Assembly (NCBI GenBank): GCA_963674895.2
Contig: CAXXCY010000003.1
Coordinates: 1,674,001 to 1,738,000 of the forward strand
Direction of reading: 5' to 3'
Length of the DNA stretch: 64,000 nt
Source of the DNA: CAXXOK01 sp963674895
Lineage (GTDB): Bacteria; Bacillota; Clostridia; Christensenellales; Aristaeellaceae
This document shows, in pieces, positions 43,015 through 52,776 of this stretch. The notes below the pieces were generated by a model that searched no databases, was not told the origin of the DNA, and worked only from the letters and a program-made list of their open reading frames with translations. Numbering within the stretch: position 1 is the stretch's first letter; each line of letters starts with the position of its first letter. Made by a program: the position numbers and the translations under genes.

Positions 43015-43995
43015 TCATTCACTAGATGTACTTGCCTTCAAAGCCGCTCTTCTCTTCCGGTATTCGATGATCGGTGCATCCCCCTGGATAAGATTCTCGC
43101 CCATTTTCAGCTCTGTCTTTTTCGGCACCTGTGTCAAGACTACTCTTCGATCCTGGTGAAGAATGTATCGGTTGCTGATATTGCTGATGCTGTTGACGAG
43201 TTGCTTCAAGCCGGGAACCTTCATGAATTTCTGATAGAACCTCAGGTAGATGCGCGTGTTATCCTCATCAATCGGAGCGAATATGGCAACGATCCTGATA
43301 TCGCTGCTAATGATGTTCTGCCACAGATTCGGCATCTGAAACTGCAGATGAAAGAGGTTCTTGTAATTTGTTATTTCCGCCGACTTCAATGGCTTCACAT
43401 TCCCATCATCTTCAACGTTACTGACATAAAACGTCATAAGGTTATCGTCCCATGTAACGACAGGGCCGTTGACAACCGTACGGTTGCCGCGTCCGATTGA
43501 ATTCGTATGGACGAACGGCAGATGTACGACATCGAGTTGGTTTTCAATCGCCCTTGTATAGTGAACCGCCCATGTTTCGGAGAACCCGCCATAGGAAAAG
43601 CTCTCCCGCAGTTCTATGAAAAACGGAATCTCGGGTAGATCATCTACATAGTCGCCATACCAGAGCCAGACGATGCCGTACTTTTCAACTACCCTATACG
43701 CATGAACACGATATCTGTTGGGAACAGGTGAAGCGCTTCCGTTGGCCGGAATCAAAACGACTTTCCCAGATGCATCGTAGGCAAATCCATGAAAAGGGCA
43801 GCGAATTGTGTCATGAACGACCTTACCTGCGCTTAGCGAAGCTCCGCGGTGACAGCACTGGTCGTACACGCAATTGAGGTATCCATCTTTATTTCTCCAC
43901 AAAACCAGCTTTTCACCCATGCGTGTAACGCCTATTGGTTTGTCCCTTTTGATTTCTTTGGCATCCAGGATTCCATACCATTGGTTTCGGATCAT
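43015..43995 (-). CDS. Rieske non-heme iron oxygenase (alpha-subunit type)
   Basis: A 326-residue protein. The N-terminal Rieske domain has Cys 47-x-His 49 (CCHRGAS) and Cys 66-x2-His 69 (CPFHGF) for the [2Fe-2S] cluster. The catalytic domain has Asp 155, His 158 and His 163 (ENQLDVVHLPFVH) for the mononuclear iron. This is the pattern of ring-hydroxylating or demethylating oxygenases (PaO/VanA-like). It would need O2 and a reductase, surprising beside anaerobe-type genes; the neighbouring flavodoxin could have been its electron donor but is broken. Substrate unknown. ATG 43995 follows AGAGGGAG. Confidence 0.88.
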   Translation of the reverse strand: MIRNQWYGILDAKEIKRDKPIGVTRMGEKLVLWRNKDGYLNCVYDQCCHRGASLSAGKVVHDTIRCPFHGFAYDASGKVVLIPANGSASPVPNRYRVHAYRVVEKYGIVWLWYGDYVDDLPEIPFFIELRESFSYGGFSETWAVHYTRAIENQLDVVHLPFVHTNSIGRGNRTVVNGPVVTWDDNLMTFYVSNVEDDGNVKPLKSAEITNYKNLFHLQFQMPNLWQNIISSDIRIVAIFAPIDEDNTRIYLRFYQKFMKVPGLKQLVNSISNISNRYILHQDRRVVLTQVPKKTELKMGENLIQGDAPIIEYRKRRAALKASTSSE

Positions 43996-44229
43996 ATGCT
44001 ACTACTCCCTCTTAGCTGTAAACTCAATTGCTATCCTGGACAGCTGGTCGTGCCTCGTATTTATCAAGATCGCACTCCAAGAACTACAACGGACAGGAAG
44101 CGTGATATCACAAGATAAAATTATAATCCGACATGATAATGATATTGGGATAATTTCGCCACCATCACAGCACAGCTATCATAGCTTTCGCCTTATCCAC
44201 CAGCTCCGTCCACCTTCACCGGTTTAGCA

Positions 44230-46314
44230 CTAAATAGCATCTACTACATGATTCACAAACACATTAACAATTCTCGGGTCAAATTGGCTGCCCGCGCAAC
44301 GCAGAAGCTCTCCCTTAGCTTCTTCTTTGCTCATTCTTACTCGATATGTTCTGTCACTGGTCATCGCATCATAGGAATCAGCAACAGCAATAATTCTTGC
44401 TTCGATAGGGATTTCTTCACCTTTTATTCCATTCGGATACCCGCTTCCATCCCATTTTTCATGATGAGAGAGGCATATCTGAGCAAGTTCCGAAAATTCG
44501 TTGCTGGAACTCAGGACCCGCCAGCCGGATTCCGGATGTCTCTTGATTGCTTGCCACTCAGTGTTGTTCAACCGATCTGGTTTATTCAAGATTTTCTCAT
44601 CAATGCTTATTTTCCCGATATCATGAACCAAACCTGCGATTTTAATCTGATTAATGTGGTTTCTGCTGAAATCCAGCTTAACCGCGATTTGTTCGCAAAT
44701 TTCGCCCACTCTTTTTGAGTGCATAGACTCTCTGTTGCTCTTCTCAAACAATGTGTTCATGATAATATCGATAGTCTCACTTCGCATGCTGGATCTTTCA
44801 TACAGTTTATATCTGTACATGTAATTCTCGGCATTCGCAAGCACATCTGCAATTGATTCTTTCCCATCAGTCTTTGTATCATATCCAAAGGAAATAGAAA
44901 GCTCAATATTCTCTATGCTTTTCTGAGCAGCTAATTTCTTCAATTTCTCGGCAATGGCTTTTGCTTCGTCGGAGTCTGTTTGTGGCATTATTATGGTAAA
45001 TTCATCTCCACCAAGCCTACAGATAACATTTCCAGAACGGCAGCCTTCTTTAAAAACAGCTGCTGTCATCTTCAAGAGCTCATCACCAAGCACATGCCCG
45101 AAAGAATCGTTAATGATTTTCAGTCCATTAATGTCGGTCATCATGATTGACAGAGGAAGATTTTCTTCTGAATCTATTTGTTCAATCATTTCTTCAAAAT
45201 ATCTGCGATTAAACAAACCCGTAAGCTGATCATGATAACTCATATACTTGAGTTCTTCTTCGATTTTCTTTTGCAATGTTATATCACGTGTTGCATCCAA
45301 CACAGCTTCGCGAGCATTAACCTTGACAACAGATGTGGTAAGCGAGGCTGGAAAAACGGTGCCATCTTTTTTTCTATGATATCGTAAGGGAACATTGGAA
45401 GGTATATTGCTCATGCCCTTTATTGATTTTTCGGGCTCAGCGGAAAGCTCAATAACACTTTTCAAACCGAGCATTTCATCCTTGGTGTATCCATAAAGCT
45501 GGCAAGCGGCATTGTTCATGTCCAGTATTCTTTTTGTCTCTCTGTCATAAAGAATCAGGGAATCTCTAATCTCTGAGAATAAACGCCTGTACTTTTCTTC
45601 ACTCTCGAGCAGTGCATTTTCTGCTTTCTTGCGTCCTGTTATATCATGGCAATACATACGGATAACATTTAACGTTTGAATATGATGGATAGACTGCAAA
45701 TAGCAGTGATCTCCAACATAAACCTCACGTTCAATGATACTAGTGTTTGGCTCAGAGAACTGCCTAACAATCTTTTGCCAATCAGCTAAAAAAGAATGGC
45801 GAGTGCCCAGCGTTGCCAAGTCCGGAATCTGTTGCCGTGCTTCCGGATTTAAATATGTAAGGTTCCCATCCAAATCAAGCTCAATGATCGGATTCGGGTT
45901 GAAACTTGGGAATGATGCAAGCTTAGCGATGGTTTCTTCCGCTCTTTTTTGCTCTGTAACATCATTTCCTGCGCTGAGTATACCAGTTATTTTATCTGCA
46001 TTGTTACTTAGGAGGGTATTGTGCCAGGAAATAATCCTTTCCTCACCTGATGCTGTGATAATTGTGTTTTCAAAATACTCAGATGAATCCATTTCGTGAT
46101 TAATGATCTCAAAAAAGACACGTTTAACTTCAACTGCATGGATTTTGGGTATAAAGGTATCAAACCAGTCCTTACCGATGATATCCTTCTTTTTATATCC
46201 TAAAATCTCACAACCCTTGCTGTTGATATCGTATATTTTCCCTTTTTCATCCAGGACTAAAAACATGATGTTAGCTACATCAAAGTACTGTCTTGCAAAG
46301 TTTTGTTCTTGCAT
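44230..46314 (-). CDS. PAS-PAS-PAS-GGDEF-HD-GYP sensor / c-di-GMP enzyme
   Basis: A 694-residue cytoplasmic signalling protein. Three PAS domains (about 5-120, 125-235, 240-360) end in the usual DxT motifs (NDVTEQKRAEE, HDITGRKKAEN, RDITLQKKIEE). The GGDEF domain (about 365-520) has an intact RLGGDEF at about 432, so it should make c-di-GMP. The HD-GYP domain (about 525-694) has HDIGKI (about 565), HHEKWDGSGYPNG (about 618) and RIIAVADSYDAMTS, so it should hydrolyse it. No TM is seen. PAS ligands (heme, flavin or other) cannot be read. ATG 46314 follows CGGAG. It is upstream of the Rieske gene on the same strand by 234 bases. Confidence 0.92.
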   Translation of the reverse strand: MQEQNFARQYFDVANIMFLVLDEKGKIYDINSKGCEILGYKKKDIIGKDWFDTFIPKIHAVEVKRVFFEIINHEMDSSEYFENTIITASGEERIISWHNTLLSNNADKITGILSAGNDVTEQKRAEETIAKLASFPSFNPNPIIELDLDGNLTYLNPEARQQIPDLATLGTRHSFLADWQKIVRQFSEPNTSIIEREVYVGDHCYLQSIHHIQTLNVIRMYCHDITGRKKAENALLESEEKYRRLFSEIRDSLILYDRETKRILDMNNAACQLYGYTKDEMLGLKSVIELSAEPEKSIKGMSNIPSNVPLRYHRKKDGTVFPASLTTSVVKVNAREAVLDATRDITLQKKIEEELKYMSYHDQLTGLFNRRYFEEMIEQIDSEENLPLSIMMTDINGLKIINDSFGHVLGDELLKMTAAVFKEGCRSGNVICRLGGDEFTIIMPQTDSDEAKAIAEKLKKLAAQKSIENIELSISFGYDTKTDGKESIADVLANAENYMYRYKLYERSSMRSETIDIIMNTLFEKSNRESMHSKRVGEICEQIAVKLDFSRNHINQIKIAGLVHDIGKISIDEKILNKPDRLNNTEWQAIKRHPESGWRVLSSSNEFSELAQICLSHHEKWDGSGYPNGIKGEEIPIEARIIAVADSYDAMTSDRTYRVRMSKEEAKGELLRCAGSQFDPRIVNVFVNHVVDAI

Positions 46315-46671
46315 ATTTTGTTACTCCGTGTCACTATGATCTGTTTTGTCATGAACAATACAAAATGCTCATTGACTTCTGGTTATTATTCCAAGCATAA
46401 CGATATCTCCCTGAGTCAATCCTATTGATCAGCAAGAGTGTTATTATAGCAGATGCATATACATATTATATATGCTTTTAATCGAATCCACAACATATAG
46501 CTTAAATGTGTTATTATAATAATATTTCAAGCTTGTTATCGACATTAGTATTCATATAAAGAATAACTACGAGTATGGCTTTTATGATCACTATTTTGAA
46601 ATTATCCGACAAATCTATTATAGTAATATATAGGCTTAAAAATCTGAAATAATGATCAGGAAAGGGTTCAG

Positions 46672-47775
46672 ATGATGAATAGTGGAAGGCAGTTTAAAAG
46701 CGATCGCTTCAGAATCGGCGAGCATTTTCTGTCTGGAATCAACGCAAACAGAACGAAAATCAAACAACCGCCGGGAACCTTACATTATACCGGAATCTAC
46801 CCGGTTGAGCATTCCAAGATAGAGAGTATACGATATAATGCGGATGAAATTATCCATATGGAAATACAGGACATCACGGATATTGAGGACAGCAAAACGC
46901 ATGTGCAGTGGATCAATATAACCGGCTTGAGCGACACGGCCCTGATCGAAAGCCTGGGTAAGAAGTTCGGTATCCATCGTATTCATCTGGAAGATATCGT
47001 GGACGTATCGCAGAGAAGCAAGCTGGAGATCGTCGGGTCTTACTTGTTTTCGATTTTAAAGATGTTTTATTTGGAAAACATGAATATCATTTCTGAACAT
47101 GTGTCAGTGATCATTACCGGCAATACCCTAATCACCTTTCAGGAAAAGCCCGGCGATATCTTTGATACGGTTCGTGAGCGGCTTGAGGGCAACCAGGGCG
47201 TCATCCGCGGTATGGGCGTGGGATATCTGTTCTTCTGCCTGATCGACAGATTTGTAGATGAATATTTTATCAGCCTGCAATATGCAGAAAACCGCTTTGT
47301 GGATATTGAAACCGCAGTCATTGAACAAAAGAACACCGGCATGGACGCGATCTACAAAATCAGAAAAGATCTTCTTTACTTAAAAAACTGCGTCGGACCG
47401 CTGAAAGAAATTCTGGAGACAATCATCGGCGTAAATACAACGTTTTTCTCTGAAGAGATCAAACGGTATTTCACAGATGTATTGGATAACACAGCAAAGA
47501 TCTATGATGCGATTACCACATACCGGGAGATGGTCAACGGGTTGTATGAGGCACAGGCTGCGAATCGGAATGACGATATGAATCGGAAAATCATGACACT
47601 GACAGTCATTACTGTTATTTTTATCCCGCTGTCTTTTCTGACTGGTATTTTCGGAATGAATTTCCTGCATATGCCGCTGCTGGAAAATCCCTATTCTTTT
47701 ATTATATTCATTGTAACCTGTACGGTGATCGTATCTACCATGTTGTTTTACTTCAAAAAGAAAAAGTGGTTTTAA
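46672..47775 (+). CDS. corA: CorA-family Mg2+/Co2+ transporter
   Basis: A 367-residue channel subunit. A large soluble N-terminal alpha/beta domain is followed by a long stalk helix and two C-terminal membrane helices. The selectivity motif GMN is present in LTGIFGMNFLHMPL at about 328-331. The C-terminus ends in a basic KKKKWF, as is usual. The start is ATG 46672 after AGGAAAGGG. It is transcribed away from the GGDEF/HD-GYP gene, across an AT-rich 357-bp gap in which I see no other feature. Confidence 0.93.
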   Translation: MMNSGRQFKSDRFRIGEHFLSGINANRTKIKQPPGTLHYTGIYPVEHSKIESIRYNADEIIHMEIQDITDIEDSKTHVQWINITGLSDTALIESLGKKFGIHRIHLEDIVDVSQRSKLEIVGSYLFSILKMFYLENMNIISEHVSVIITGNTLITFQEKPGDIFDTVRERLEGNQGVIRGMGVGYLFFCLIDRFVDEYFISLQYAENRFVDIETAVIEQKNTGMDAIYKIRKDLLYLKNCVGPLKEILETIIGVNTTFFSEEIKRYFTDVLDNTAKIYDAITTYREMVNGLYEAQAANRNDDMNRKIMTLTVITVIFIPLSFLTGIFGMNFLHMPLLENPYSFIIFIVTCTVIVSTMLFYFKKKKWF

Positions 47776-47910
47776 GCAAGCTTTAAAGTATCCTTGTAGT
47801 ACTCCTACTCGCACTCAAGCCCTGACCTTATACTCTGTGCTTCGTGAGACAGAATTGTTAATTGGTCGAGGCAATGATTATTTCTGCGCTATTCAACTCA
47901 AAAAAATAAC

Positions 47911-47948
47911 AGCGGGTGCCGCATCATATATATGGCGACACCCGCTTT
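47911..47948. terminator. Bidirectional terminator between corA and glutamate-synthase-like gene
   Basis: AGCGGGTG-CGC pairs with GCG-CACCCGCT around an AT-rich loop. A-tract upstream and TTTCTT downstream fit termination in both directions for the convergent genes. Confidence 0.7.
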
Positions 47949-47951
47949 CTT

Positions 47952-49595
47952 CTATGCCTTGAGAATCTTCTTCGCCAGTTGATCATCCACATCGGTCATG
48001 AAGGGAATCCCGGTCTCGCGTTCGGTCTCCCGATTGGCTGAGAAGATATCCTCACGGGCAATCTGATCCATGCTGAACTTGCGTGCGCCTGCCATCAGCT
48101 GTTGTAATCCACCAGCCAGTTTATCGCTGAGCGTCCATACGGCAATGGCGCCATACGGAATGTGCTTCATCTCCGCTTTCCCTACTTTACTTTGCACATC
48201 GTAGTATCCGGCAAAGATCTCTTCGGCGTTAGCACCAAATTCATCCGTTATAGTCTTCGGCAATGCGTCCCAGTTCCCGTTGAGTTTCTCTTTGCGCTCT
48301 GGGTGGCATACGCCTTCGATGTTCGAGCCCAGATATCCGGGAATCATTAGCGCGCGCCCCATGCACACGAGCTTGGTAAACGGCGCGCCCATTGCCAGTG
48401 CTTTGAATATCTGGTCTTCTTTCGCCAGTCCTCCGGCAAACGCCATATCAACAACGTCCCAGCCATTGGCTGCCATGATTTTGGCATACTCGTATGCCTT
48501 TGCATGTAGGTGAACAGATGGCACACCCCAGCTCTCCATCATATTCCACGGGCTCATCCCGGTACCGCCGCCGGATCCATCCACGGTCAGTAAATCAAGC
48601 TTCGTTTCCGTTGCCAGGCGGATGGACATCGCCAGTGCTTCCATACCATAGGAACCGGTTTTGAGCGTAATACGCTTGTACCCCAGCCCGCGTAAATACT
48701 CCACCGCAAACACGAATGCTTTATGAACCTGCTCGCTCGAATTCAGATCCGTATATCCAAGGCGGCTGTGCCGGGCGAACGACTTAATAGCACCGCTATG
48801 GAATGCTTCCTGTACAGCAGGCTTGGAAGGATCCGGATCGACGATATAACCGCGGTTCTGCAAAAACTGCGCGTACTCGAGACTTGTTACCTGGATCTCG
48901 CCACCGATATCCTTAGCACCCTGACCCCATTTCAGCTCGATGATGACCTTGTCACCGTATTTCTCAATCAGGTACTCGGCAACGCCATTGCGCGTATCTT
49001 CTACGTTCATCTGTACAATGATCGCGCCGTAACCGTCGTAGTACTTGAGATACACATCGATTCTGCGCTCCAGTTCCGGTGCGCTTTGAATACGGCCATC
49101 TTTAAGTACAGACTTCTGATCCACGCCGACAACGTTCTCGCCAATCACGATTGGAAACCCTACCAAAGATGCACCGATCGCAAAGGATTCCCAATACTTA
49201 GCGGCAATAAACGTAGAACCAAGCGCTCCCGTCATTATCGGAACGCGGGACTTGGTTTTAACTGCTTTGCCAAATGTGGTTTCGAGGCTTACGTTAGGGA
49301 AAATGCAGTCGTCCGCTGAGCTCGACAATCCACTGGGGAGACCGTAAGCGCCATAATTATACCCTTGAATGCGCAGATTGTTATAGCACACGCCTTCATG
49401 GTTGATATTGGATGAGCCTGCAGTGACTGTCCCAAAATCACGAGGGTAAAGCAGCTTTCTCCCCTTCATGGAAGATAGCCAGGTTTCACACCGGCCTTTG
49501 CAGTCCGCCCTGCACAATGTACACAATCCCGATTCGCAAGGATTGCCGCGGTTTACGCTTCCAAGAACGTCATTGGTCTTAGAATACTCAGACAT
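47952..49595 (-). CDS. FMN-binding glutamate-synthase-like flavoprotein
   Basis: A 547-residue protein of the glutamate synthase central/FMN domain family, without the glutaminase domain. The N-terminus carries a Cys cluster (CESGLCTLCRADCKGRC, about 20-36) likely to bind an Fe-S cluster. The FMN barrel includes ALGSTFIAAKYWESFAIGAS (about 125-145), ELKWGQGAKDIGGEI (about 220) and VDGSGGGTGMSPW (about 345-357). Stand-alone forms are common in Clostridia and archaea; the true reaction is uncertain. ATG 49595 after AAAGGAGAGG is preferred to an ATG 72 bases upstream. Confidence 0.85.
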   Translation of the reverse strand: MSEYSKTNDVLGSVNRGNPCESGLCTLCRADCKGRCETWLSSMKGRKLLYPRDFGTVTAGSSNINHEGVCYNNLRIQGYNYGAYGLPSGLSSSADDCIFPNVSLETTFGKAVKTKSRVPIMTGALGSTFIAAKYWESFAIGASLVGFPIVIGENVVGVDQKSVLKDGRIQSAPELERRIDVYLKYYDGYGAIIVQMNVEDTRNGVAEYLIEKYGDKVIIELKWGQGAKDIGGEIQVTSLEYAQFLQNRGYIVDPDPSKPAVQEAFHSGAIKSFARHSRLGYTDLNSSEQVHKAFVFAVEYLRGLGYKRITLKTGSYGMEALAMSIRLATETKLDLLTVDGSGGGTGMSPWNMMESWGVPSVHLHAKAYEYAKIMAANGWDVVDMAFAGGLAKEDQIFKALAMGAPFTKLVCMGRALMIPGYLGSNIEGVCHPERKEKLNGNWDALPKTITDEFGANAEEIFAGYYDVQSKVGKAEMKHIPYGAIAVWTLSDKLAGGLQQLMAGARKFSMDQIAREDIFSANRETERETGIPFMTDVDDQLAKKILKA

Positions 49596-49822
49596 AATAC
49601 CTCTCCTTTTCAATTTTCCCAACATGAAACATTTCCAAGAGCGCCATTGATCCCGGAAAATCGACAATCATCAGCACATATCACACTGAATGATTATGCA
49701 TCATATGGTATCATGTTTCTGTACTCCAACAACTCGAATTCAGAAAAGAAACCATATTTTGTACAATCGGGCAAAATCATTAACAATACATTTCGAATAT
49801 CCATACATATAGGAACAGAATA

Positions 49823-49850
49823 CCCCTCCTTATACTTCACAAAGGAGGGG
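49823..49850 (-). terminator. Hairpin after the cupin gene
   Basis: CCCCTCCTT pairs with AAGGAGGGG around a 9-base loop, about 70 bases past the cupin stop (minus strand). The U-tract is weak. Confidence 0.5.
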
Positions 49851-49918
49851 CAAACAACGGATGATAGCAACCAGTCGCTAATCTGGTAATTGGTTATTTG
49901 GTTTCCTCGCTTAGCTGT

Positions 49919-50260
49919 TTAGAATGGAAAAGTAACAGTCAGGAGCATCTTGAATGGTGATGCTGCTTTCACAGCGTGTGGTATCCCTGCAGGCATCACA
50001 ATGCTTTTCCCGGTGCTAAGTTCGTACTCCTTTTGGTCAATGGTGATCACGCCATTGCCGTCTAGAATCGTCACCAGCGCGTCGCCTTTGGATTCATGCG
50101 CGCTGATCTCCTCGCCAGTATCAAACGCAAACAGCGTTATGCTGACAGCGCCATTCTGCACCAGTGTCCGGCTTACGATCTGTCCGTCCTGATAGGAGAC
50201 AAGGTCCTTGAGTTCCAGCGCTTCCGCCAAGTTGATGTTCTTGAGAATTTTATCTTTCAT
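49919..50260 (-). CDS. Single-domain cupin protein
   Basis: A 113-residue cupin_2 beta barrel. The first motif contains FDTGEEISAHESKGDALVTI, with one His and Glu of the metal site, and the second contains MPAGIPHAV with the last His. The pattern is slightly reduced from the canonical four ligands. Likely a small metal-binding enzyme or ligand sensor. It begins 15 bases after the DUF438 stop, so it belongs to that operon. Confidence 0.85.
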   Translation of the reverse strand: MKDKILKNINLAEALELKDLVSYQDGQIVSRTLVQNGAVSITLFAFDTGEEISAHESKGDALVTILDGNGVITIDQKEYELSTGKSIVMPAGIPHAVKAASPFKMLLTVTFPF

Positions 50261-50275
50261 GTGTTTTGGCTCCTT

Positions 50276-51478
50276 CTATTCCGATACCAATCGTTTTTCT
50301 CCGGTCAGCTGCTGTATGGGTGCTATATTCTGCGTAACTTCCAGCACGCCCAAATACTCGCCCTGGTCATCTCTTACCGCAAAATAACGGATGTAGATAT
50401 AATTGTCTCCCATCTTGATCCAAAAATCCTCGTGATCCTTCTTACCGGATTTCAGGTCCGCAACGATCCCTTCTACAATATGCACGCTGGCAGGCGGATG
50501 GCAATTGGATACCTTACGTCCAATAATCGCTTTGGTTCGAGGAAAGATCCTCTCTGTCCCCTGAGAAAAATACCGCACCGTATCGTCTTTACCGACAAAG
50601 GTAATATCAATCGGAAGCGTATTCAGCATATGGGTTAGTTCCTTAGGCGATAAAAAACCGGTCAGCATAGAGATCGCATTGGTTTCTGGCGTTGTTTGCG
50701 GCGTTGCCATCTTTGACTCGGCTGCGGGTTGCCACTGGATCGGTTCATCAATCAGGCAGTAGCCAAGTTCTGCGCTCTCCTGTGCGATTTTCTGCCATTC
50801 CCCAGGCTGCAGCGTATCCAGCATCATTGGCAGCAGTATGTTTTCTTCCTTGAAAATCATCTCTTCGATGCGAACGAAGGCATCTTCGAGTTTGGTTTCG
50901 GCTGTTTGATCCCCTGCCTCAACCATTACAGATGCTTCCTTGAGCAAAACCCGGATTTCATCATCGACACCCCACATCACCTTGGGCGGCGCGGTGATTC
51001 CATATTGCTCTAAATATGGAAAAAAGAGATTCTCCTTACGCAGATAATGCCGGTCGATTTGGCTGAGTTCATCAATCATGGCGATCATTTCGCCGGCGGA
51101 CAAATTTCCATCATGATATGCTTTCAAAGCAGGTCGCCCGCGTTCGTTTATCAGCTGTGTAATCGCATGGTTTTCCGCTCTCAATGTATGCGCCGGATGC
51201 CCCGGTATCAGTGAGGAATCAACAGGGGCATGGATTTCTTCAATACTGCCTTTGAAAACGGCAGAGTGAACATCGCAAAGACGCTGTATCTCACTTACAG
51301 GCATGCCGTCCGCAATCAAGGCTTGCTCGGCTTCTGAGATCTCTGATGACGATACACCGGAAAACGCTTGATCAAACTCCTGTTTGACGTCGTCCACAGT
51401 CTGTCCTGAATGCAGTTTACGTAGCAGATCTTTTAGGACCTCTTTACGGTGTTCACGATTATTGATTTCCCGGCTCAT
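50276..51478 (-). CDS. DUF438-hemerythrin-PAS protein
   Basis: A 400-residue protein with three parts. An N-terminal DUF438 (about 8-75) is followed by a hemerythrin-like four-helix bundle (about 82-220) with His/Glu pairs in PGHPAHTLRAENHAI, DRHYLRKENLFFPYLE and EEMIFKEENILLPMM that fit a di-iron site. The C-terminal PAS-like domain (about 270-395) contains LNTLPIDITFVGKDD and IRYFAVRDDQGEYLG. This architecture is associated with O2/NO or redox sensing and Fe-S repair. The start follows GGGGGT. It sits between DUF1858 and cupin genes as one operon. Confidence 0.88.
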   Translation of the reverse strand: MSREINNREHRKEVLKDLLRKLHSGQTVDDVKQEFDQAFSGVSSSEISEAEQALIADGMPVSEIQRLCDVHSAVFKGSIEEIHAPVDSSLIPGHPAHTLRAENHAITQLINERGRPALKAYHDGNLSAGEMIAMIDELSQIDRHYLRKENLFFPYLEQYGITAPPKVMWGVDDEIRVLLKEASVMVEAGDQTAETKLEDAFVRIEEMIFKEENILLPMMLDTLQPGEWQKIAQESAELGYCLIDEPIQWQPAAESKMATPQTTPETNAISMLTGFLSPKELTHMLNTLPIDITFVGKDDTVRYFSQGTERIFPRTKAIIGRKVSNCHPPASVHIVEGIVADLKSGKKDHEDFWIKMGDNYIYIRYFAVRDDQGEYLGVLEVTQNIAPIQQLTGEKRLVSE

Positions 51479-51489
51479 AGTTATACCCC

Positions 51490-51720
51490 CTATTCTTTCA
51501 CGCTGAAGCCATATTCAGATAGTTTTTGCTTTATGGACGCAAGATCCAGCTTTTTCAGCGCCGCGCCTTTCGGGATTGTCATAAACCGTCCTGCGGTTGC
51601 CAGCATACCGGATTTGGTGATGTCTCTGAACCCCATTTCTTCCAGAATCGCAATTAACTCAGGATACTTGGTGCAAAGTGTATGAACAGACTGTGTTAGA
51701 TCGATTTGTTTCAGCTGCAT
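51490..51720 (-). CDS. DUF1858 domain protein
   Basis: A 76-residue protein matching DUF1858: LTQSVHTLCTKYPELIAILEEMGF, then a Gly/Ala-rich turn and PKGAALKKLDLASIKQKL. The domain is related to the N-terminal domain of ScdA/RIC di-iron repair proteins (ScdA_N-like). ATG 51720 after GGAGG is chosen over an ATG 51 bases upstream. It lies 11 bases ahead of the DUF438 gene, first in the operon. Confidence 0.85.
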   Translation of the reverse strand: MQLKQIDLTQSVHTLCTKYPELIAILEEMGFRDITKSGMLATAGRFMTIPKGAALKKLDLASIKQKLSEYGFSVKE

Positions 51721-52098
51721 ATCCCATCGCCTCCAAAGCACATCACGGCTCATTTTAGCGTGAATCGCCATACTCGGTATTGCTTGTCCAAATGATGCCG
51801 CAATATCGTATATACCCTGTCAAATAGAATATGACGCAGCTTTTGGCTTTTCATACAGCACGGACGCGTTCTCATCAGTATTCTGCTTTTTCAATGACTA
51901 TATCGGTGAAAATCTAATGATTTACTTGCACAGACCAGGGTTTGGCATCGGGTAATCAAGTAAAGTTTATAGGCTTATGTTATGAAAGCCAAATCATGGC
52001 TGTGTTTGTCATGTTCTGCAGGACGTTTAGCACTCATTTTGTTGACCGATATTGCACATGGATAAAACCAAGAAATTATGGATAGCAAATGAAGAAAC
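51721..52098. other. 378-bp gap with no recognised feature
   Basis: AT-rich. It should contain the promoter of the DUF1858 operon (reading left), but no box pair near consensus stands out. No RNA-like fold or repeat was noticed. Confidence 0.3.
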
Positions 52099-52461
52099 TC
52101 AGCTTCGCAAAATCTTCTCCATCGCATTGCCCTTTGCTAGTTCGTCAATCAGCTTGTCCAGCCAGCGGATTTTCTGCATTAGCGGATCGATGATATTCTC
52201 CACACGAACGCCGCATACAACACCTCTGATTTTATCGGCATTCGGGTTCATCTGAGGCGCTTCCCCATAAAAAGTTTCATGGTCTGCCTCCATATCAAGC
52301 TGTAACTGCAGACCTTGCTTATCATACCCGGTCAGCCAGGTAATAATAGTATCGACCTCTTCCTTAGTCCTGCCCTTTCTCTCAGCTTTCGCAACAAGGG
52401 CAACGTACACTTCAGCAAACGGCATTTTATAGATACGTTCCAATTTCTTTGCCTGGTCCAT
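52099..52461 (-). CDS. DUF2200 family protein
   Basis: A 120-residue protein with the DUF2200 pattern: ERIYKMPFAEVYVALVAKAERKGRTKEEVDTII, then WLTGYDKQGLQLQL and NPNADKIRGVVCGVRVE, ending in a helix. Function unknown; widespread in Firmicutes and Bacteroidota. ATG 52461 is taken; a GTG 9 bases upstream is also possible. It touches the stop of the truncated DUF1905 gene and was its operon partner. Confidence 0.8.
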   Translation of the reverse strand: MDQAKKLERIYKMPFAEVYVALVAKAERKGRTKEEVDTIITWLTGYDKQGLQLQLDMEADHETFYGEAPQMNPNADKIRGVVCGVRVENIIDPLMQKIRWLDKLIDELAKGNAMEKILRS

Positions 52462-52462
52462 T

Positions 52463-52699
52463 TCACTCACGCTCTCTGATGGTCACCGAAACGGGATCAC
52501 CGACTTGCTTGCCGATCTTGATACGAATATCTTTGAGAATACCGATAATATAGCAAACAGAACCGTCGTCGTTCCTGATTCTCATATTGACGATGCTCCC
52601 GTCGTAAGGTTCGCCATCGAATGTGGCATGAACCTTTACCCTGCCTTTACCAAACTCTTCTCGAACACCATACGGGAACGGTACATACGCACCTCCCTT
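52463..52699 (-). pseudogene. DUF1905 gene lacking its start, cut by IS copy 2
   Basis: About 78 residues of DUF1905 remain: GGAYVPFPYGVREEFGKGRV, HATFDGEPYDGSIVNM, and the C-terminal IRIKIGKQVGDPVSVTI. The first 10-15 residues, which form the opening strand in this family, are replaced by the end of the insertion element. The frame continues into the IS for about 28 codons, but with no ribosome site. Confidence 0.75.
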
Positions 52700-52776
52700 T
52701 GGATTGGTTACACTAAATCGGACAGAAAAAATAAGGTCATGGTAGAATAACGGGAAAGATTTAGGAGGGAAATACC

